DNA from: Borrelia persica No12
Lineage (GTDB): Bacteria > Spirochaetota > Spirochaetia > Borreliales > Borreliaceae
NCBI RefSeq assembly: GCF_000500045.1
Contig: NZ_AYOT01000186.1
Location: 1-36,437 of the forward strand
DNA length: 36,437 nucleotides
Reading direction: 5' to 3'
Shown here: piece by piece, positions 1 through 9,346 of the stretch
How the letters are laid out: the number at the start of each line of letters is the position of its first letter
How positions within the stretch are numbered: the first letter of the stretch is position 1
Translations under genes and position numbers: made by a program
The notes under the pieces: model-generated
The model's database searches: none
The model's input: only the letters and a program-made list of their open reading frames with translations
What the model was told of the DNA's origin: nothing

Positions 1-12
1 TAGGAGTTAAAT

Positions 13-1368
13 TTGAGTAAAAGTAGCGAAACATTAATATCTCAGATTAAAAATAATAATCTTGATTATAAGACAGAGATTATGGCTGGGATTACAACAT
101 TTTTAAGCATGGCGTATATAATAGTGGTCAATCCGTATATACTCTCTAGTACAGGGATGCCTTTGGGAGCATTGGTAACAGCGACATGCTTAACAGCAGG
201 GTTTGCCACTATTTTGATGGGATTTTATACTAATACTCCTTTGGCCTTAGCATCTGGGATGGGGATTAATGCGTTTTTTGCATTTTCTGTTGTAAAGGGT
301 ATGAATATACCTTGGGAAGTTGCTTTGGGTGCAGTGTTTATTGAAGGTGTTATTTTTATTATTTTGTCACTATCAGGGATACGTGAGGAAATTGTAAATT
401 CTATACCAGGGAATTTAAGATGTGCTATTACTGTTGGTATAGGTTTATTTATTGCGTTTATAGGATTTGTCAATAGTGATATTATAGTAAAAAATGAGGC
501 TACATTAGTGGGTCTTGGTCATCTTATGAATTTCAAGGTTTTGCTTACAGTACTAGGTATTATTGCGATACTTATCTTTGAATTTAAGATGGTTAGGGGG
601 AGCATATTATGGTCAATGTGTGTCGTTACTTTAATAGCATGGTGTTATGCTGCTTTAAATAGAGATGTTGCTTTGAGTATGGGTATTAAATTACCAGATG
701 GGTTTTTTAGGTACGAATCAGTTTCTCCTATATTTAATAAGTTGAGTTTTGATAATGTGCTCGGTAATAATTTTTGGAGTTTTGTGTTTATAGTATTTGT
801 TTTATTATTTAATGATTTATTTGACACTGTTGGAACCTTGGTAGGAGTTGCATCAAAGGGTAATTTGACTGATAGTAATGGTAAGATACGTAATGCTAAT
901 AAAATATTATTAGTTGATGCGCTTGCTACAACTTTTGGAGCTTTTTTAGGCATGTCTCCTGTAACTACCTATATTGAAAGTTCAACGGGTATAGCAGAGG
1001 GAGGAAGAACGGGGTTTACGTCAATTGTTACAGGTCTTTTGTTTATATTGGCGGTATTTTTTGCACCCTTGTTTGTTGCTGTTCCTGTTAGTGCAACATC
1101 GGCTACTTTGATATATGTGGGATTTTTTATGTGCAAAGAAATAAAAAATATTGATTTTTCACATGTTATAGAAGCCATTCCAAGTTTTTTAATTTTATTT
1201 TTAATTCCTCTAACTTATAGCATAGCTGCGGGGATAGGAATAGGGATAATTTTTTATGTGATTATAAGTATTCTGTATAGTTTAATTACTAGGGAATGGG
1301 TAAAGATTTCTCCCACTATGTTTTTATTATTTTGTATTTTTATTTTAAAGTTTATATTTTCTCATTAA
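13..1368 (+). CDS. pbuG: Purine base permease, AzgA/PbuG type (left-arm copy)
   Basis: This 451-residue inner-membrane transporter imports purine bases (adenine, guanine or hypoxanthine) as the first step of salvage. It has about a dozen hydrophobic segments and the hallmarks of the AzgA/PbuG branch of nucleobase permeases: NAFFAFSVV near residue 85, FDTVGTLVG from residue 270 and SPVTTYIESSTGIAEGG from residue 315. Translation begins at TTG (13-15) with TAGGAG at 1-6 as ribosome binding site. Lyme Borrelia carry two related permeases on cp26; which base this one prefers cannot be told from sequence. It converges on adeC with a shared terminator between. The promoter lies outside the window on this arm but is visible on the mirror copy. 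Confidence 0.93.
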   Translation: MSKSSETLISQIKNNNLDYKTEIMAGITTFLSMAYIIVVNPYILSSTGMPLGALVTATCLTAGFATILMGFYTNTPLALASGMGINAFFAFSVVKGMNIPWEVALGAVFIEGVIFIILSLSGIREEIVNSIPGNLRCAITVGIGLFIAFIGFVNSDIIVKNEATLVGLGHLMNFKVLLTVLGIIAILIFEFKMVRGSILWSMCVVTLIAWCYAALNRDVALSMGIKLPDGFFRYESVSPIFNKLSFDNVLGNNFWSFVFIVFVLLFNDLFDTVGTLVGVASKGNLTDSNGKIRNANKILLVDALATTFGAFLGMSPVTTYIESSTGIAEGGRTGFTSIVTGLLFILAVFFAPLFVAVPVSATSATLIYVGFFMCKEIKNIDFSHVIEAIPSFLILFLIPLTYSIAAGIGIGIIFYVIISILYSLITREWVKISPTMFLLFCIFILKFIFSH

Positions 1369-1388
1369 TCAGAGCCAGAGATTTTAAA

Positions 1389-1430
1389 ATTCGTTCTTTA
1401 ATCATTATTGTTTATAATTAAGGAACGAAT
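1389..1430. terminator. Bidirectional hairpin terminator between convergent pbuG and adeC
   Basis: Arms of 14 bases at 1389-1402 and 1417-1430 pair with one G-U wobble (ATTCGTTCTTTAAT against ATTAAGGAACGAAT) around a 14-base AT-rich loop. The hairpin sits in the 71-bp gap between the two convergent stop codons, so it can serve both genes. There is no long T tract, which lowers certainty about intrinsic termination. Confidence 0.6.
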
Positions 1431-1439
1431 AAAGAGTGA

Positions 1440-3083
1440 TTAAATCTTTAAGAATGAAAAAGAGTCAATGTCAAATAATCCTTTATCATTTATTTTTAAG
1501 TGAGGTATCACCGTCAGTGACATAAAAGATAGGGTCATAAATGGATGCTCCAGATTGGAACCCAAAATGTCTTTACAGAAATTTTCTAATTGAATGTATT
1601 TTATTGCCACTTCGTTGGGTGGAAGCATACTCATTAAACCGGAAATTGGCAAGTCTAACATTAAAGTTTGTGTATTGTTTAATGCACACAATCCTCCTTT
1701 GTTTTTGATAATAATGTTTGCTACTTTGCATAAATATTCATCGTTGGTGCCAATAATGATAATGTTATGAGAGTCATGAGCAACCGTGCTTCCAATAGCG
1801 CCATCTTTAATTCCAAAATTTTTGATAAAACCAATTGATATTTTATTATTGTTGTATCTGTTTATTACTGCTATTTTTAAAATGTCTTCATTGATATTAG
1901 ATTGAAAATCTGGAGCTAATAGACTGCTGTTTATAATAGTTTTGTGAGTTATAATTTGATTGTCAATGCAATTTATTATTGGTATAGTTTTACTTTTTGT
2001 AAAGAATTTGAAGTCTGTAGTGGATTTTTGACTGCAATTAAAATTGTTGATAAGATTTTCGCTTAGCAGTGGAATATGTGATTTTCCATTGCTAAATACT
2101 AATTTACCGTTGATATAAGTTTGATCAATTTTAAAGCTTTTTAGATCTTGAGTGATAATAAAATCGGCAGGATCTCCAACTCTAAGCAACCCAACTGGAA
2201 TTTTATAGTGCATGACAGGATTAATACAAGCTATTTTTAGTACATCAAAAAAATCATGACCCTGTTTTATTGCACGTGCAACTATTGAGTTTATATGTCC
2301 ATTAATGAGGATGTCAGGATGTGCATCGTCAAGACAAAACATTAAATGATCTTTGTATTTGCCTGATTCTTCGCTAATTAGAGGGTGCAGGGTATTAAAA
2401 TTTTTAGCTGCACTTCCTTCTCTAATTAAAATTTTCATTCCTAGCGATAATTTGTATCGTGCATCTTCTATTGTTGAGCATTCATGGTCGGTGCTAATTC
2501 CTGCAGATGTGTAATTTAAAGTTTCTGTTTGTGTTAGATTTGGTGCATGTCCATCAATGACTTTATTGTACTTTATTGCAGAATAAATTTTATTCATTAC
2601 TTGAGGATCTTTGTTTATGACACCATTAAAATTCATCATTTCAGACAAGTAATAAATGTCGTCTCGTAAGAGTAATTGATCCACATCTTTGTCATCTAAT
2701 ACATGTCCTGATGTTTCAAATTCTAAAGGTAATGCTGGGACACAAGAAGGTGCTCCAAAAAAAATTTTAAAGTCTATTTTATTTGCATTTTTTATCATGA
2801 AATTGATACCATCAATACCGTTTACATTTGCTATTTCATGTGGGTCGCTTATTGTGGCTACGGTTCCGTGTTGTACTACCAAGTGAGCAAAATGAGATGG
2901 AATTAGTAACGAGCTTTCTATGTGTATGTGCGAGTCAATAAATCCTGGTAATATGTACTCTTTGAAAGACTCGTTTGTTTTTTCTATTTTGAATATAATT
3001 CCATTTTTGATTGTTATATTGGCAGGATAGATTTTTTTGTTAAAAATATCAATGTAATTTGTTTTGATTATGAATGAATTCAT
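1440..3083 (-). CDS. adeC: Adenine deaminase (left-arm copy)
   Basis: This 547-residue cytosolic metal-dependent amidohydrolase converts adenine to hypoxanthine plus ammonia. The length equals the usual adenine deaminase of about 550 residues. Metal and catalytic motifs are intact: PGFIDSHIHIESS with H52, H54 and E56, then SDPHEIANV (D80, H82, E83), SEMMNFNGV with E148, DGHAP with H179, STDHE with H200 and CLDDAHP near residue 252. The ATG at 3081-3083 has AAGGA six bases upstream. It is the only gene of the cluster pointing away from the telomere. In Lyme Borrelia adeC is on lp36; here it sits with pbuG and guaAB. Its product can take adenine released by the neighbouring nucleosidase. Confidence 0.94.
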   Translation of the reverse strand: MNSFIIKTNYIDIFNKKIYPANITIKNGIIFKIEKTNESFKEYILPGFIDSHIHIESSLLIPSHFAHLVVQHGTVATISDPHEIANVNGIDGINFMIKNANKIDFKIFFGAPSCVPALPLEFETSGHVLDDKDVDQLLLRDDIYYLSEMMNFNGVINKDPQVMNKIYSAIKYNKVIDGHAPNLTQTETLNYTSAGISTDHECSTIEDARYKLSLGMKILIREGSAAKNFNTLHPLISEESGKYKDHLMFCLDDAHPDILINGHINSIVARAIKQGHDFFDVLKIACINPVMHYKIPVGLLRVGDPADFIITQDLKSFKIDQTYINGKLVFSNGKSHIPLLSENLINNFNCSQKSTTDFKFFTKSKTIPIINCIDNQIITHKTIINSSLLAPDFQSNINEDILKIAVINRYNNNKISIGFIKNFGIKDGAIGSTVAHDSHNIIIIGTNDEYLCKVANIIIKNKGGLCALNNTQTLMLDLPISGLMSMLPPNEVAIKYIQLENFCKDILGSNLEHPFMTLSFMSLTVIPHLKINDKGLFDIDSFSFLKI

Positions 3084-3389
3084 TGTTTGTCCTTGAAATT
3101 AGTTTTTCTATTATGTTACAGCAATATTCGTTGTATTCATCATATATAAGTTAAAATTAATTAACTTGTGATTAATTTTAACATCAATACGTTTTATTTG
3201 AAGTAATTTAGGTATTAATTATATTGTTAAATTTTGTGGTAGTTTGAATTTATTATAAATAATTTATGTATTATAAGTGTTTTTAATTGAAAAATATGGA
3301 AACAGTGTTAATTATTATTTATTAATATTTTTAAAAGGGGATTTAAGAATTAAAAATAGATTAATATGAAATTAATGAGGAGTTTTTGA
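3084..3389. promoter_or_regulatory. Divergent intergenic region between adeC and the MTA/SAH nucleosidase gene
   Basis: This 306-bp AT-rich region must hold promoters for both divergent genes. A CATAAT hexamer (minus strand) lies about 25 bp upstream of adeC. Toward the nucleosidase gene, TTGAAT at 3244-3249 is followed by TATTAT at 3269-3274, but the 19-bp spacing is long. A 12-bp inverted repeat lies in the middle and is listed separately. I see no ORF of interest and no riboswitch-like conserved core. Confidence 0.4.
3150..3182. repeat. 12-bp perfect inverted repeat in the adeC/mtn intergenic region
   Basis: GTTAAAATTAAT at 3150-3161 pairs perfectly with ATTAATTTTAAC at 3171-3182 around a 9-base loop. 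It lies between two divergent purine genes, so an operator bound by a dimeric regulator is possible. A chance AT-rich palindrome cannot be excluded. Confidence 0.5.
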
Positions 3390-4199
3390 GTGAAGTTTAG
3401 TAATAAATATTTCATGTTTATGTTGATTTTTTTATTAGCTTTTTCTAATGTGTATGCTGCTTCAAATAAAGATAGTAGTGTTTTGGTAATATTTGCTATG
3501 GAATCTGAGGCCGATGAATTTAATAAGTTCATATCTGGTAAGGAAGAAATAGTGTTTAAAGATTATGGTGTTAATAAAAAAATTGTTAAAGGTAAGGTAT
3601 TCAATTGGAATGTTATTTCTGCTATTGTAGGAATTGGTAAGGTAAATACAAGTTTGTGGACCAGTTATCTTTTGTCCAAGTATAATATAAGTCATATAAT
3701 TAATTGTGGAGTTGCTGGTGGAGTTGATAATCCTAAACTTAAGATGAAGAATTTGAAGGTGGGAGACATAGTGGTATCTTCAGAAGTTGCTTATCATGAT
3801 TTTGATTTGGTTAAATTTGGGCATAAAGTTGGACAGGTGCCAGGATTACCACAGAAATTTAGTGGCGATAAAAAATTGCTTGAAAAAGCTTTGAAAGCTA
3901 TTAAAACAAAGCTTAAAAGTGTTAATGGATATTCGGGATTAATGCTCTCAGGAGATCAATTTATAGACCCAGCTTATATTACAAAGATTATGTCAAATTT
4001 TGAAACTGTGTTGTCAGTAGATATGGAGGGTGCAGCATTGGGGCATGTTGCTCATGTTTTTAATATTCCTTTTATAGTTGTTAGATCCATATCTGATATT
4101 GTAAATAATGAAGGTAATGATGTTGAATATCACGAGTTTCTTAAAGTGGCAACAGTGAATGCAGCTATTATGGTACAAGAAATCTTAAGATTACTTTAA
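3390..4199 (+). CDS. Exported 5'-methylthioadenosine/S-adenosylhomocysteine nucleosidase (left-arm copy)
   Basis: This 269-residue MTA/SAH nucleosidase (Pfs/MtnN family) splits MTA, SAH or 5'-deoxyadenosine into adenine and the ribosyl product. Conserved residues are present: the N-terminal AMESE with E40 (equivalent to E12 of E. coli), VDMEGAALGH with E213, and RSISD with R232 and D236. Unlike cytosolic homologues of about 230 residues, it begins with a signal peptide (basic start, hydrophobic 8-18, likely cleavage after VYA at 21-23), so it probably acts outside the cytoplasm, as reported for the exported Pfs-2/Bgp of B. burgdorferi. Start is GTG with GAGGAG at 3377-3382. Adenine it releases could be taken up and deaminated by AdeC. 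Confidence 0.9.
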   Translation: MKFSNKYFMFMLIFLLAFSNVYAASNKDSSVLVIFAMESEADEFNKFISGKEEIVFKDYGVNKKIVKGKVFNWNVISAIVGIGKVNTSLWTSYLLSKYNISHIINCGVAGGVDNPKLKMKNLKVGDIVVSSEVAYHDFDLVKFGHKVGQVPGLPQKFSGDKKLLEKALKAIKTKLKSVNGYSGLMLSGDQFIDPAYITKIMSNFETVLSVDMEGAALGHVAHVFNIPFIVVRSISDIVNNEGNDVEYHEFLKVATVNAAIMVQEILRLL

Positions 4200-4470
4200 T
4201 TTATGTATAATTGATACACTATTTGTTAGGTGATTGATATGAAGTTTGCGTTAGGATATAGTTTATATGAAGTTGAGGTTAATTAAAGAAAGATATTTTT
4301 TGTTATATTGTAAAAAGTAATTTCTAGATTTAAATTAGATACGTTAACTTGTTTTATCGTTACTTAGTAAGTATGGGTATCAATTTGTGTTTTTCTTGTT
4401 ATTAAAAGATTGCATAAATATTTGGTTTTTGTTAAATTTGTATCTAAAATGCGCTTTAGAGGAATTTGTA

Positions 4471-6009
4471 GTGAGTAATAATGCATTGGTAATCTTGGAT
4501 TTTGGTTCTCAGTATAGTCAACTTATTGCAAGAAAAATTAGAGAGATGGGTGTATATACAGTAATATTTCCGTATTTTATTTCTGCAAGAGAAATTCAAG
4601 ATATGCATCCTGTGGGTTTAATTTTAAGTGGTGGTCCTGCTTCTGTTTATTTAGATGGTGCTCCTATTGTTGATATTGATATTTTTGATTTGGGTATTCC
4701 TGTGTTGGGAATATGTTATGGCATGCAATTGATTGTGAAATTGTTTGGAGGAGTCATTCATAAATGCGATAATCAGGAATTTGGGCATACTGAGTTGTTT
4801 ATTGATGATAATGATTCTGATTTATTTTTAGAGCTTCCAAGTAAGTTGGAAGTGATGATGAGTCATGGAGATAAGATTGAAAAAGTTCCAGAGGATTTTA
4901 AACAAATTGCTTATACTAATGTTTGTATTGCAGCTATATTGAATTTAAGGAAAAAGATTTATGGTTTGCAATTTCATCCAGAGGTAAGTCACCTTCAAGC
5001 TGGGAATCAAATACTCAAGAATTTTGTTTTTGAAATTTGTAAAGCACAGATAAATTGGGATTTGAGTAAGAATATAGATGATTTGGTTGAAGGTATCAAA
5101 CATCGCGTAGGTGATAGTAAGGTAATTTTGGGACTTTCTGGTGGTACAGATTCTTTGGTATGTGCTTTGCTAATTAATAAGGCTATAAAGAATAAGTTGA
5201 TATGTGTGTTTATTGATACTGGCTTGTTGAGAAAGAATGAAGTTAAAGAAATATTGGAATTTGATCAAAAATATAATTTGAATATGAAACATATTGATTC
5301 TTCTTTGGTGTTTTTAGATAATTTGCAGAATGTAGTTGATCCTGAAGAGAAGAGGAAAATTATAGGAAAAACATTTGTAGAAATTTTTGAAAATGTAGCA
5401 TCGGAAGATAGTGATATAAAATTTTTAGCTCAAGGAACTATTTATTCGGATGTTATTGAATCTGGTGCTCAAAGTGGTGCTTTTTCATCACATATTAAGT
5501 CACATCATAATGTAGGTGGATTGCCAGATAAAATTAATTTAAACTTATTAGAACCGTTAAGAGAACTTTTTAAAGATGAGGTAATTCAGTTGGGAGCTCA
5601 ATTGGGTATTGAAGAAAATGCTCTCTATAGGCATCCATTTCCAGGGCCAGGATTGGCAATAAGAATAATTGGTGAAATAACTAAGGATAAGATTAATATT
5701 TTGCAGGAAGCTGATAATATCTTGGTAGAAGAACTTTTGATAAATAATTTGTATTATAAGGTAAGGCAAGCATTTGTTGTTTTACTTCCTGTAAGATCTG
5801 TTGGTGTAATGGGAGATAATCGAACGTATGAGTATACAGCTGTGATTCGATGTGTTAATACTCTAGATTTTATGACCGCTAATTGGGTTGAATTGCCTTA
5901 TAATTTTTTGAGGAAAGTTTCATCAAGAATAATTAATGAGGTTAGAGGCATCAATAGAGTTTGTTATGATATTTCTTCTAAGCCTCCAGCTACGATAGAA
6001 TGGGAATAA
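4471..6009 (+). CDS. guaA: GMP synthase, glutamine-hydrolysing (left-arm copy)
   Basis: This 512-residue cytosolic enzyme makes GMP from XMP, ATP and glutamine. The class I amidotransferase domain has nucleophile C82 in GICYGMQL and H169/E171 in FHPEVSH. The ATP pyrophosphatase loop is GLSGGTDS at 221-228, followed by the dimerisation domain ending in PPATIEWE. A longer reading frame opens at 4387, but GTG at 4471 is the better start: AGAGGA lies seven bases upstream, and the family begins just before the conserved ILDFGSQY. The 28 extra residues look like untranslated leader. guaB follows after 23 bp, so the two form an operon. The loop reads SGGTDS where SGGVDS is usual, a mild change. Confidence 0.96.
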   Translation: MSNNALVILDFGSQYSQLIARKIREMGVYTVIFPYFISAREIQDMHPVGLILSGGPASVYLDGAPIVDIDIFDLGIPVLGICYGMQLIVKLFGGVIHKCDNQEFGHTELFIDDNDSDLFLELPSKLEVMMSHGDKIEKVPEDFKQIAYTNVCIAAILNLRKKIYGLQFHPEVSHLQAGNQILKNFVFEICKAQINWDLSKNIDDLVEGIKHRVGDSKVILGLSGGTDSLVCALLINKAIKNKLICVFIDTGLLRKNEVKEILEFDQKYNLNMKHIDSSLVFLDNLQNVVDPEEKRKIIGKTFVEIFENVASEDSDIKFLAQGTIYSDVIESGAQSGAFSSHIKSHHNVGGLPDKINLNLLEPLRELFKDEVIQLGAQLGIEENALYRHPFPGPGLAIRIIGEITKDKINILQEADNILVEELLINNLYYKVRQAFVVLLPVRSVGVMGDNRTYEYTAVIRCVNTLDFMTANWVELPYNFLRKVSSRIINEVRGINRVCYDISSKPPATIEWE

Positions 6010-6032
6010 TCAAATGAGGAGAATGAATTGAT

Positions 6033-7499
6033 ATGATAGATAAGATAGTAAAAGAAGCTTTGACTTTCGATGATGTTTCTTTAATTCCTAGGAGATCATC
6101 TGTATTGCCTAGTGATGTTAATTTAAAGACAAACTTAACAAGAAATATATTTTTAAATATACCTTTTTTAAGTTCGGCTATGGATACAGTTACAGAAAGT
6201 CGCATGGCAATAGCTATGGCTAAAGAAGGTGGGATAGGTATTATACATAAAAATATGACTATTGAAGTTCAAAGGAAAGAGGTAGAAATAGTAAAATCTT
6301 ATCATCGTACTGGAATTATAAGGAATCTTATTACGATTAATGAGGATACTGATATCAGAGAGGCTAAAAGATTGATTGCAAAGCACAATATTTCTGCATT
6401 ACCTGTTGTGGATAAAACGGGTAAGGTATTGGGTTTGGTAACTAGCAGAGATATTAGGTATATTACTGATGACAATATTCCTGTAATTAATGCAATGACT
6501 AAGAACTTAATTACAGCGAAAGAAGATGTTACCTTATTGGAAGCTAAAGAGATTTTATTTAGGCATAAAATAGAGAAATTACTTATTGTTGATGATGTGA
6601 ATAATTTAAGAGGTTTAATAACTTGCAAAGATATAGATCATGTTGAGCATCAGGAATATTTTCCAAATGCATGTAAAGATATTAATGATAGATTGATAGT
6701 TGGAGCAGCTGTTTCTACTGATATTGATACTCTAGAGCGTGTTGAAGAATTAGTTAAAGCAGATGTTGATGTTATTGTTGTTGATTCTGCACATGGACAT
6801 TCTACTAAAGTAATTGAGGTTGTAAGAAAAATTAAGAGTAAGTATCCAAATTTGGATGTTGTTGCAGGCAATATAGTGACTAAAGAGGCAGCTCTTGATT
6901 TAATTGATGCAGGCGCAGATTGTTTAAAAGTGGGAATAGGTCCAGGGAGTATATGTACAACAAGAATAGTTGCGGGAGTTGGGGTTCCACAACTGACAGC
7001 AATTAGTGATGTCTTTAAGGCTTGTAAAAATACAAATACTTGCATTATAGCAGATGGTGGCATTAGGTTTTCGGGAGATATAGTTAAAGCAATTGCGGCG
7101 GGAGCTGATAGTGTAATGATAGGGAATCTTTTTGCTGGTGCTCATGAATCTCCTTCAGAAGAAATAGTTTATGATGGCAAAAAGTTTAAGGTTTATGTTG
7201 GGATGGGCTCTCTTGCTGCTATGGCTAGGGGTTCTAAATCTAGATATTTTCAATTTGAAAGCAAAGATTCTCCTGGGAAATTGGTTCCTGAAGGTATTGA
7301 GGGGATGGTTCCTTATGCTGGTAAATTAAAAGATATTATTTTTCAGTTAAAGGGGGGCTTAATGTCTGGAATGGGCTATTTGGGAGTTGAAACGATATTA
7401 GAATTAAAGAAGGATGCTAAGTTTGTAAAAATAAGCTCTGCTTCATTAAGGGAATCTCATACTCATGATGTTTTGGAGAATCAAAAATTTATAGTTTGA
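6033..7499 (+). CDS. guaB: IMP dehydrogenase with complete CBS domains (left-arm copy)
   Basis: This 488-residue cytosolic enzyme oxidises IMP to XMP with NAD, the committed step toward guanine nucleotides. The (beta/alpha)8 barrel carries catalytic C308 in [11 protein letters not shown], the phosphate-binding [10 protein letters not shown] and the flap [10 protein letters not shown]. Two CBS modules, about residues 95-146 and 153-205, interrupt the barrel as in standard enzymes. This differs from the well-studied B. burgdorferi GuaB, which is about 404 residues with a shortened CBS region. The ATG at 6033 has GAGGAG at 6016-6021. It is cotranscribed with guaA, whose XMP substrate it supplies. 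Confidence 0.96.
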   Translation: MIDKIVKEALTFDDVSLIPRRSSVLPSDVNLKTNLTRNIFLNIPFLSSAMDTVTESRMAIAMAKEGGIGIIHKNMTIEVQRKEVEIVKSYHRTGIIRNLITINEDTDIREAKRLIAKHNISALPVVDKTGKVLGLVTSRDIRYITDDNIPVINAMTKNLITAKEDVTLLEAKEILFRHKIEKLLIVDDVNNLRGLITCKDIDHVEHQEYFPNACKDINDRLIVGAAVSTDIDTLERVEELVKADVDVIVVDSAHGHSTKVIEVVRKIKSKYPNLDVVAGNIVTKEAALDLIDAGADCLKVGIGPGSICTTRIVAGVGVPQLTAISDVFKACKNTNTCIIADGGIRFSGDIVKAIAAGADSVMIGNLFAGAHESPSEEIVYDGKKFKVYVGMGSLAAMARGSKSRYFQFESKDSPGKLVPEGIEGMVPYAGKLKDIIFQLKGGLMSGMGYLGVETILELKKDAKFVKISSASLRESHTHDVLENQKFIV

Positions 7500-7742
7500 T
7501 TTTGTTATTTCTAAATATATCTAAGTTTTATAGTATTCATAATTTTTTTGATCTTTTTATAAAAAAAGTGTTTATTTGATTGTGTTGTATTAATAATAAT
7601 TATTTGTATTTGTTATTTTTATTTTTTTGTTGAATTGAAGATTGTTAGGTTTATTATTGATTTTGCAATGAATTAATTTAAAAATAAATGTCTTTATATA
7701 ATATTATGTGATAAAAGCTTTATGTATAGTTTAATTTTTAAT

Positions 7743-7756
7743 TCTCTTATAAGAGA
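7743..7756. repeat. 14-bp perfect palindrome upstream of the telomere-proximal lipoprotein
   Basis: TCTCTTATAAGAGA is exactly self-complementary. It lies about 30 bp upstream of the candidate -35 element of the lipoprotein gene, a plausible place for a dimeric regulator. No regulator is identified. Confidence 0.45.
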
Positions 7757-7786
7757 TCTTAGGTTATTTTAATTGATAATATATTC

Positions 7787-7814
7787 TTGATTATTGCTAT
7801 TTTGGAAGTAAAAT
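7787..7814 (+). promoter_or_regulatory. Candidate sigma-70 promoter for the telomere-proximal lipoprotein
   Basis: TTGATT (7787-7792) and TAAAAT (7809-7814) are separated by 16 bp, with the start codon 39 bp downstream. Both hexamers are close to consensus. In DNA this AT-rich such pairs can arise by chance. Confidence 0.4.
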
Positions 7815-7853
7815 GTTGTACGAAGAGTTTTAATTTTAGAAAGGAGGACAGGG

Positions 7854-8756
7854 ATGGTTAGGTATAATATATTTCTATTATTTATATTAATTTCTATAGT
7901 ATCATGCCGAAATTCTGCTGGAGTATCTCAAGATGGGAAAAATTTAGGTGGTGATGTAAGAAATGGTTCTGGCATAAAGAATGGTCTTATTGTAGGAGGT
8001 AGTAATGGTATTGCTGAATCAGGAGCTGGAAATTATGTTGATAAATTAAGTCAAGATGATATTAATAAGTTGAAAACTTTTGTTATAATATCTGAAAGAT
8101 ATGCAAAATCGTTTGGTTTTCTTGTTCAGGCATATCTTGGAATTTATAATTCGCTTAAAAGTTATTTGTATTGTATAAATGTTTTTGGTAATTGTGATAA
8201 AGATAAGTTAACTAAAGATTCCAAAGATATTATTGTTAAAATGGAGCGTGATAATATTGTTTATCAATTTGAAAGGCTTTTAAATTATGTTAAAGGTTAT
8301 AATCCTATGATTTTGAGAGATTCGATTAAACAACTTAAGAGTGTTTTTGACAATAATGTTAATTATGCTTTGAAAGGTGATGATGTAAAAATGAAACAGG
8401 TTGTTGATGTTGTTCAGTTGGTAGTTAATGCTTATGAAAAGATTGTTGATACTTCTGTGGTTATGTATGCTGATATGTTTTCTGCTGTAGCATCTGAATG
8501 TTCTTCTAAAAGATTTGCTAAAATTTCTCAAAATTTTGCCCAAAGTATTAAATTGTGTATGGAAAAAAATTATTTAGGTAATGCTTTGTTGGTTCAAATT
8601 ATGCTTTCTACTTTTGAATCTATTTTTCTAAGGAAAGGAGATATTGGTAATGTTAAAAAAGAAGCACAAAAATTATTTCGTTATAGAAAAGGCAAAGAAT
8701 TATTTGATTCTATTGATGAACTTTATGTTGCGTATCATATAGCAAGGTTTAATTAG
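7854..8756 (+). CDS. Telomere-proximal surface lipoprotein, function unknown (left-arm copy)
   Basis: This 300-residue protein has a 17-residue signal peptide ending in the spirochaetal lipobox IVS-C18, so it should be lipidated and exported. Residues 19-55 are Gly/Ser/Asn-rich, a typical tether. The rest is predicted largely helical, with three cysteines (in YLYCINVFGNCDKD and later) and a basic C-terminus. It has one of the strongest ribosome binding sites here, AAAGGAGG at 7840-7847, six bases before ATG. I do not recognise the family; it is not an obvious Vlp/Vsp, Mlp, Bdr or BTA121 protein. It is the last gene before the telomere, followed by 567 bp of non-coding DNA. Confidence 0.8.
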   Translation: MVRYNIFLLFILISIVSCRNSAGVSQDGKNLGGDVRNGSGIKNGLIVGGSNGIAESGAGNYVDKLSQDDINKLKTFVIISERYAKSFGFLVQAYLGIYNSLKSYLYCINVFGNCDKDKLTKDSKDIIVKMERDNIVYQFERLLNYVKGYNPMILRDSIKQLKSVFDNNVNYALKGDDVKMKQVVDVVQLVVNAYEKIVDTSVVMYADMFSAVASECSSKRFAKISQNFAQSIKLCMEKNYLGNALLVQIMLSTFESIFLRKGDIGNVKKEAQKLFRYRKGKELFDSIDELYVAYHIARFN

Positions 8757-9323
8757 GCTGTAATGAATTTGTTAAATATTTTATAAGCTTATTGTTGAGA
8801 TAAATGATATGAGTAAAATTTAATTTTACTTTTATTATATGTGTTATACGAGACTTTTAATGAGGAATATTTGCGATTAGTATAATTGGCAGATATATAT
8901 ATAAGTGCAAAATATAGTTATTAAAGAGTTATTAAAGATAAAAATTGATCATTTTTTTAATTCGTAGTTTATATTGATAGATAAAGAGAAGAAATATTGG
9001 ATTATATATGTGGTGTAATGAGTAGTTTTATTTAATGGGTATTAGTTTGTAAGATATTATATTGTTAATGAATTAATATTTATATTAAGTAAAAATATGT
9101 GTGTGATTTATATTGATTGAATTTATTTTTTGTTTGTTGATAAAGTTGCGTAAGCACGATTAAGTAAAAGAATGTGTCTTGAATGGAGTAATAGAATATT
9201 CATATTTTGAAAATTGTATTAAAATTAAGAGGTTAAATTATAGGATATTTAAACAATAATTAAAAAATATTAAAATCAAAACACTTGGTTGAGGGATTCA
9301 TTTATACTAATAACAAATAAACT
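8757..9323. other. Subtelomeric non-coding DNA, left arm
   Basis: There is no credible ORF in these 567 bp between the lipoprotein stop and the axis. It is extremely AT-rich apart from a short GC-containing patch near 9147-9163. A terminator-like palindrome at 8812-8830 is listed separately. The last 20 bp are the telomere half-site. Confidence 0.6.
8812..8830 (+). terminator. Terminator-like palindrome after the telomere-proximal lipoprotein
   Basis: AGTAAAATT (8812-8820) and AATTTTACT (8822-8830) pair perfectly around one base and are followed by a T-rich stretch. It lies 55 bp after the stop codon. The stem has little GC and an effective loop would open some pairs, so it would be a weak terminator. 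Confidence 0.35.
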
Positions 9324-9346
9324 AGTTTATTTGTTATTAGTATAAA
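9301..9346. other. Replicated hairpin telomere (ResT resolution site), dyad axis between 9323 and 9324
   Basis: The palindrome axis is the hexamer ACTAGT (9321-9326). Reading outward on either side, the motif TAGTATA occurs 15-21 bp from the axis, at 9338-9344 and inverted at 9303-9309, within an AT-rich stretch. Borrelia linear replicons end in covalently closed hairpins. After replication these become inverted-repeat junctions cut by the telomere resolvase ResT three bases either side of the axis, and the conserved TAGTATA box about 14 bp from the tip is their best known sequence feature. Motif, spacing and exact symmetry all fit. I infer that this marks the physical end of the plasmid; ResT itself is not encoded here. 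Confidence 0.88.

Larger units (their letters stand above)
7500..7853. other. Intergenic region upstream of the telomere-proximal lipoprotein
   Basis: These 354 bp hold no credible gene. The first 70 bp after guaB are T-rich (runs of T near 7541-7560), possibly a weak terminator. A 14-bp palindrome at 7743-7756 and a promoter-like pair at 7787-7814 are listed separately. Confidence 0.5.

Noticed and set aside
645-953. Antisense frames of 60-140 codons over pbuG, guaB and guaA
   Set aside because: Shadows of strongly coding sequence; composition and lack of starts with ribosome binding sites argue against them.
4387-4470. 28-codon N-terminal extension of GuaA
   Set aside because: Hydrophobic and unlike the family; the GTG at 4471 has a ribosome binding site and gives the normal GuaA length. 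Same for 14177-14260 on the mirror arm.
7854-8756. Variable major protein (Vlp/Vsp) assignment for the telomere-proximal lipoprotein
   Set aside because: Near a telomere and lipidated, but length pattern and sequence do not resemble Vlp or Vsp, and no silent-cassette homology blocks are seen.
1-9323. Treating the left arm as a second functional set of purine genes (gene dosage)
   Set aside because: Exact identity plus a telomere at the axis makes read-through of one hairpin-ended molecule more likely; kept open only as an alternative.
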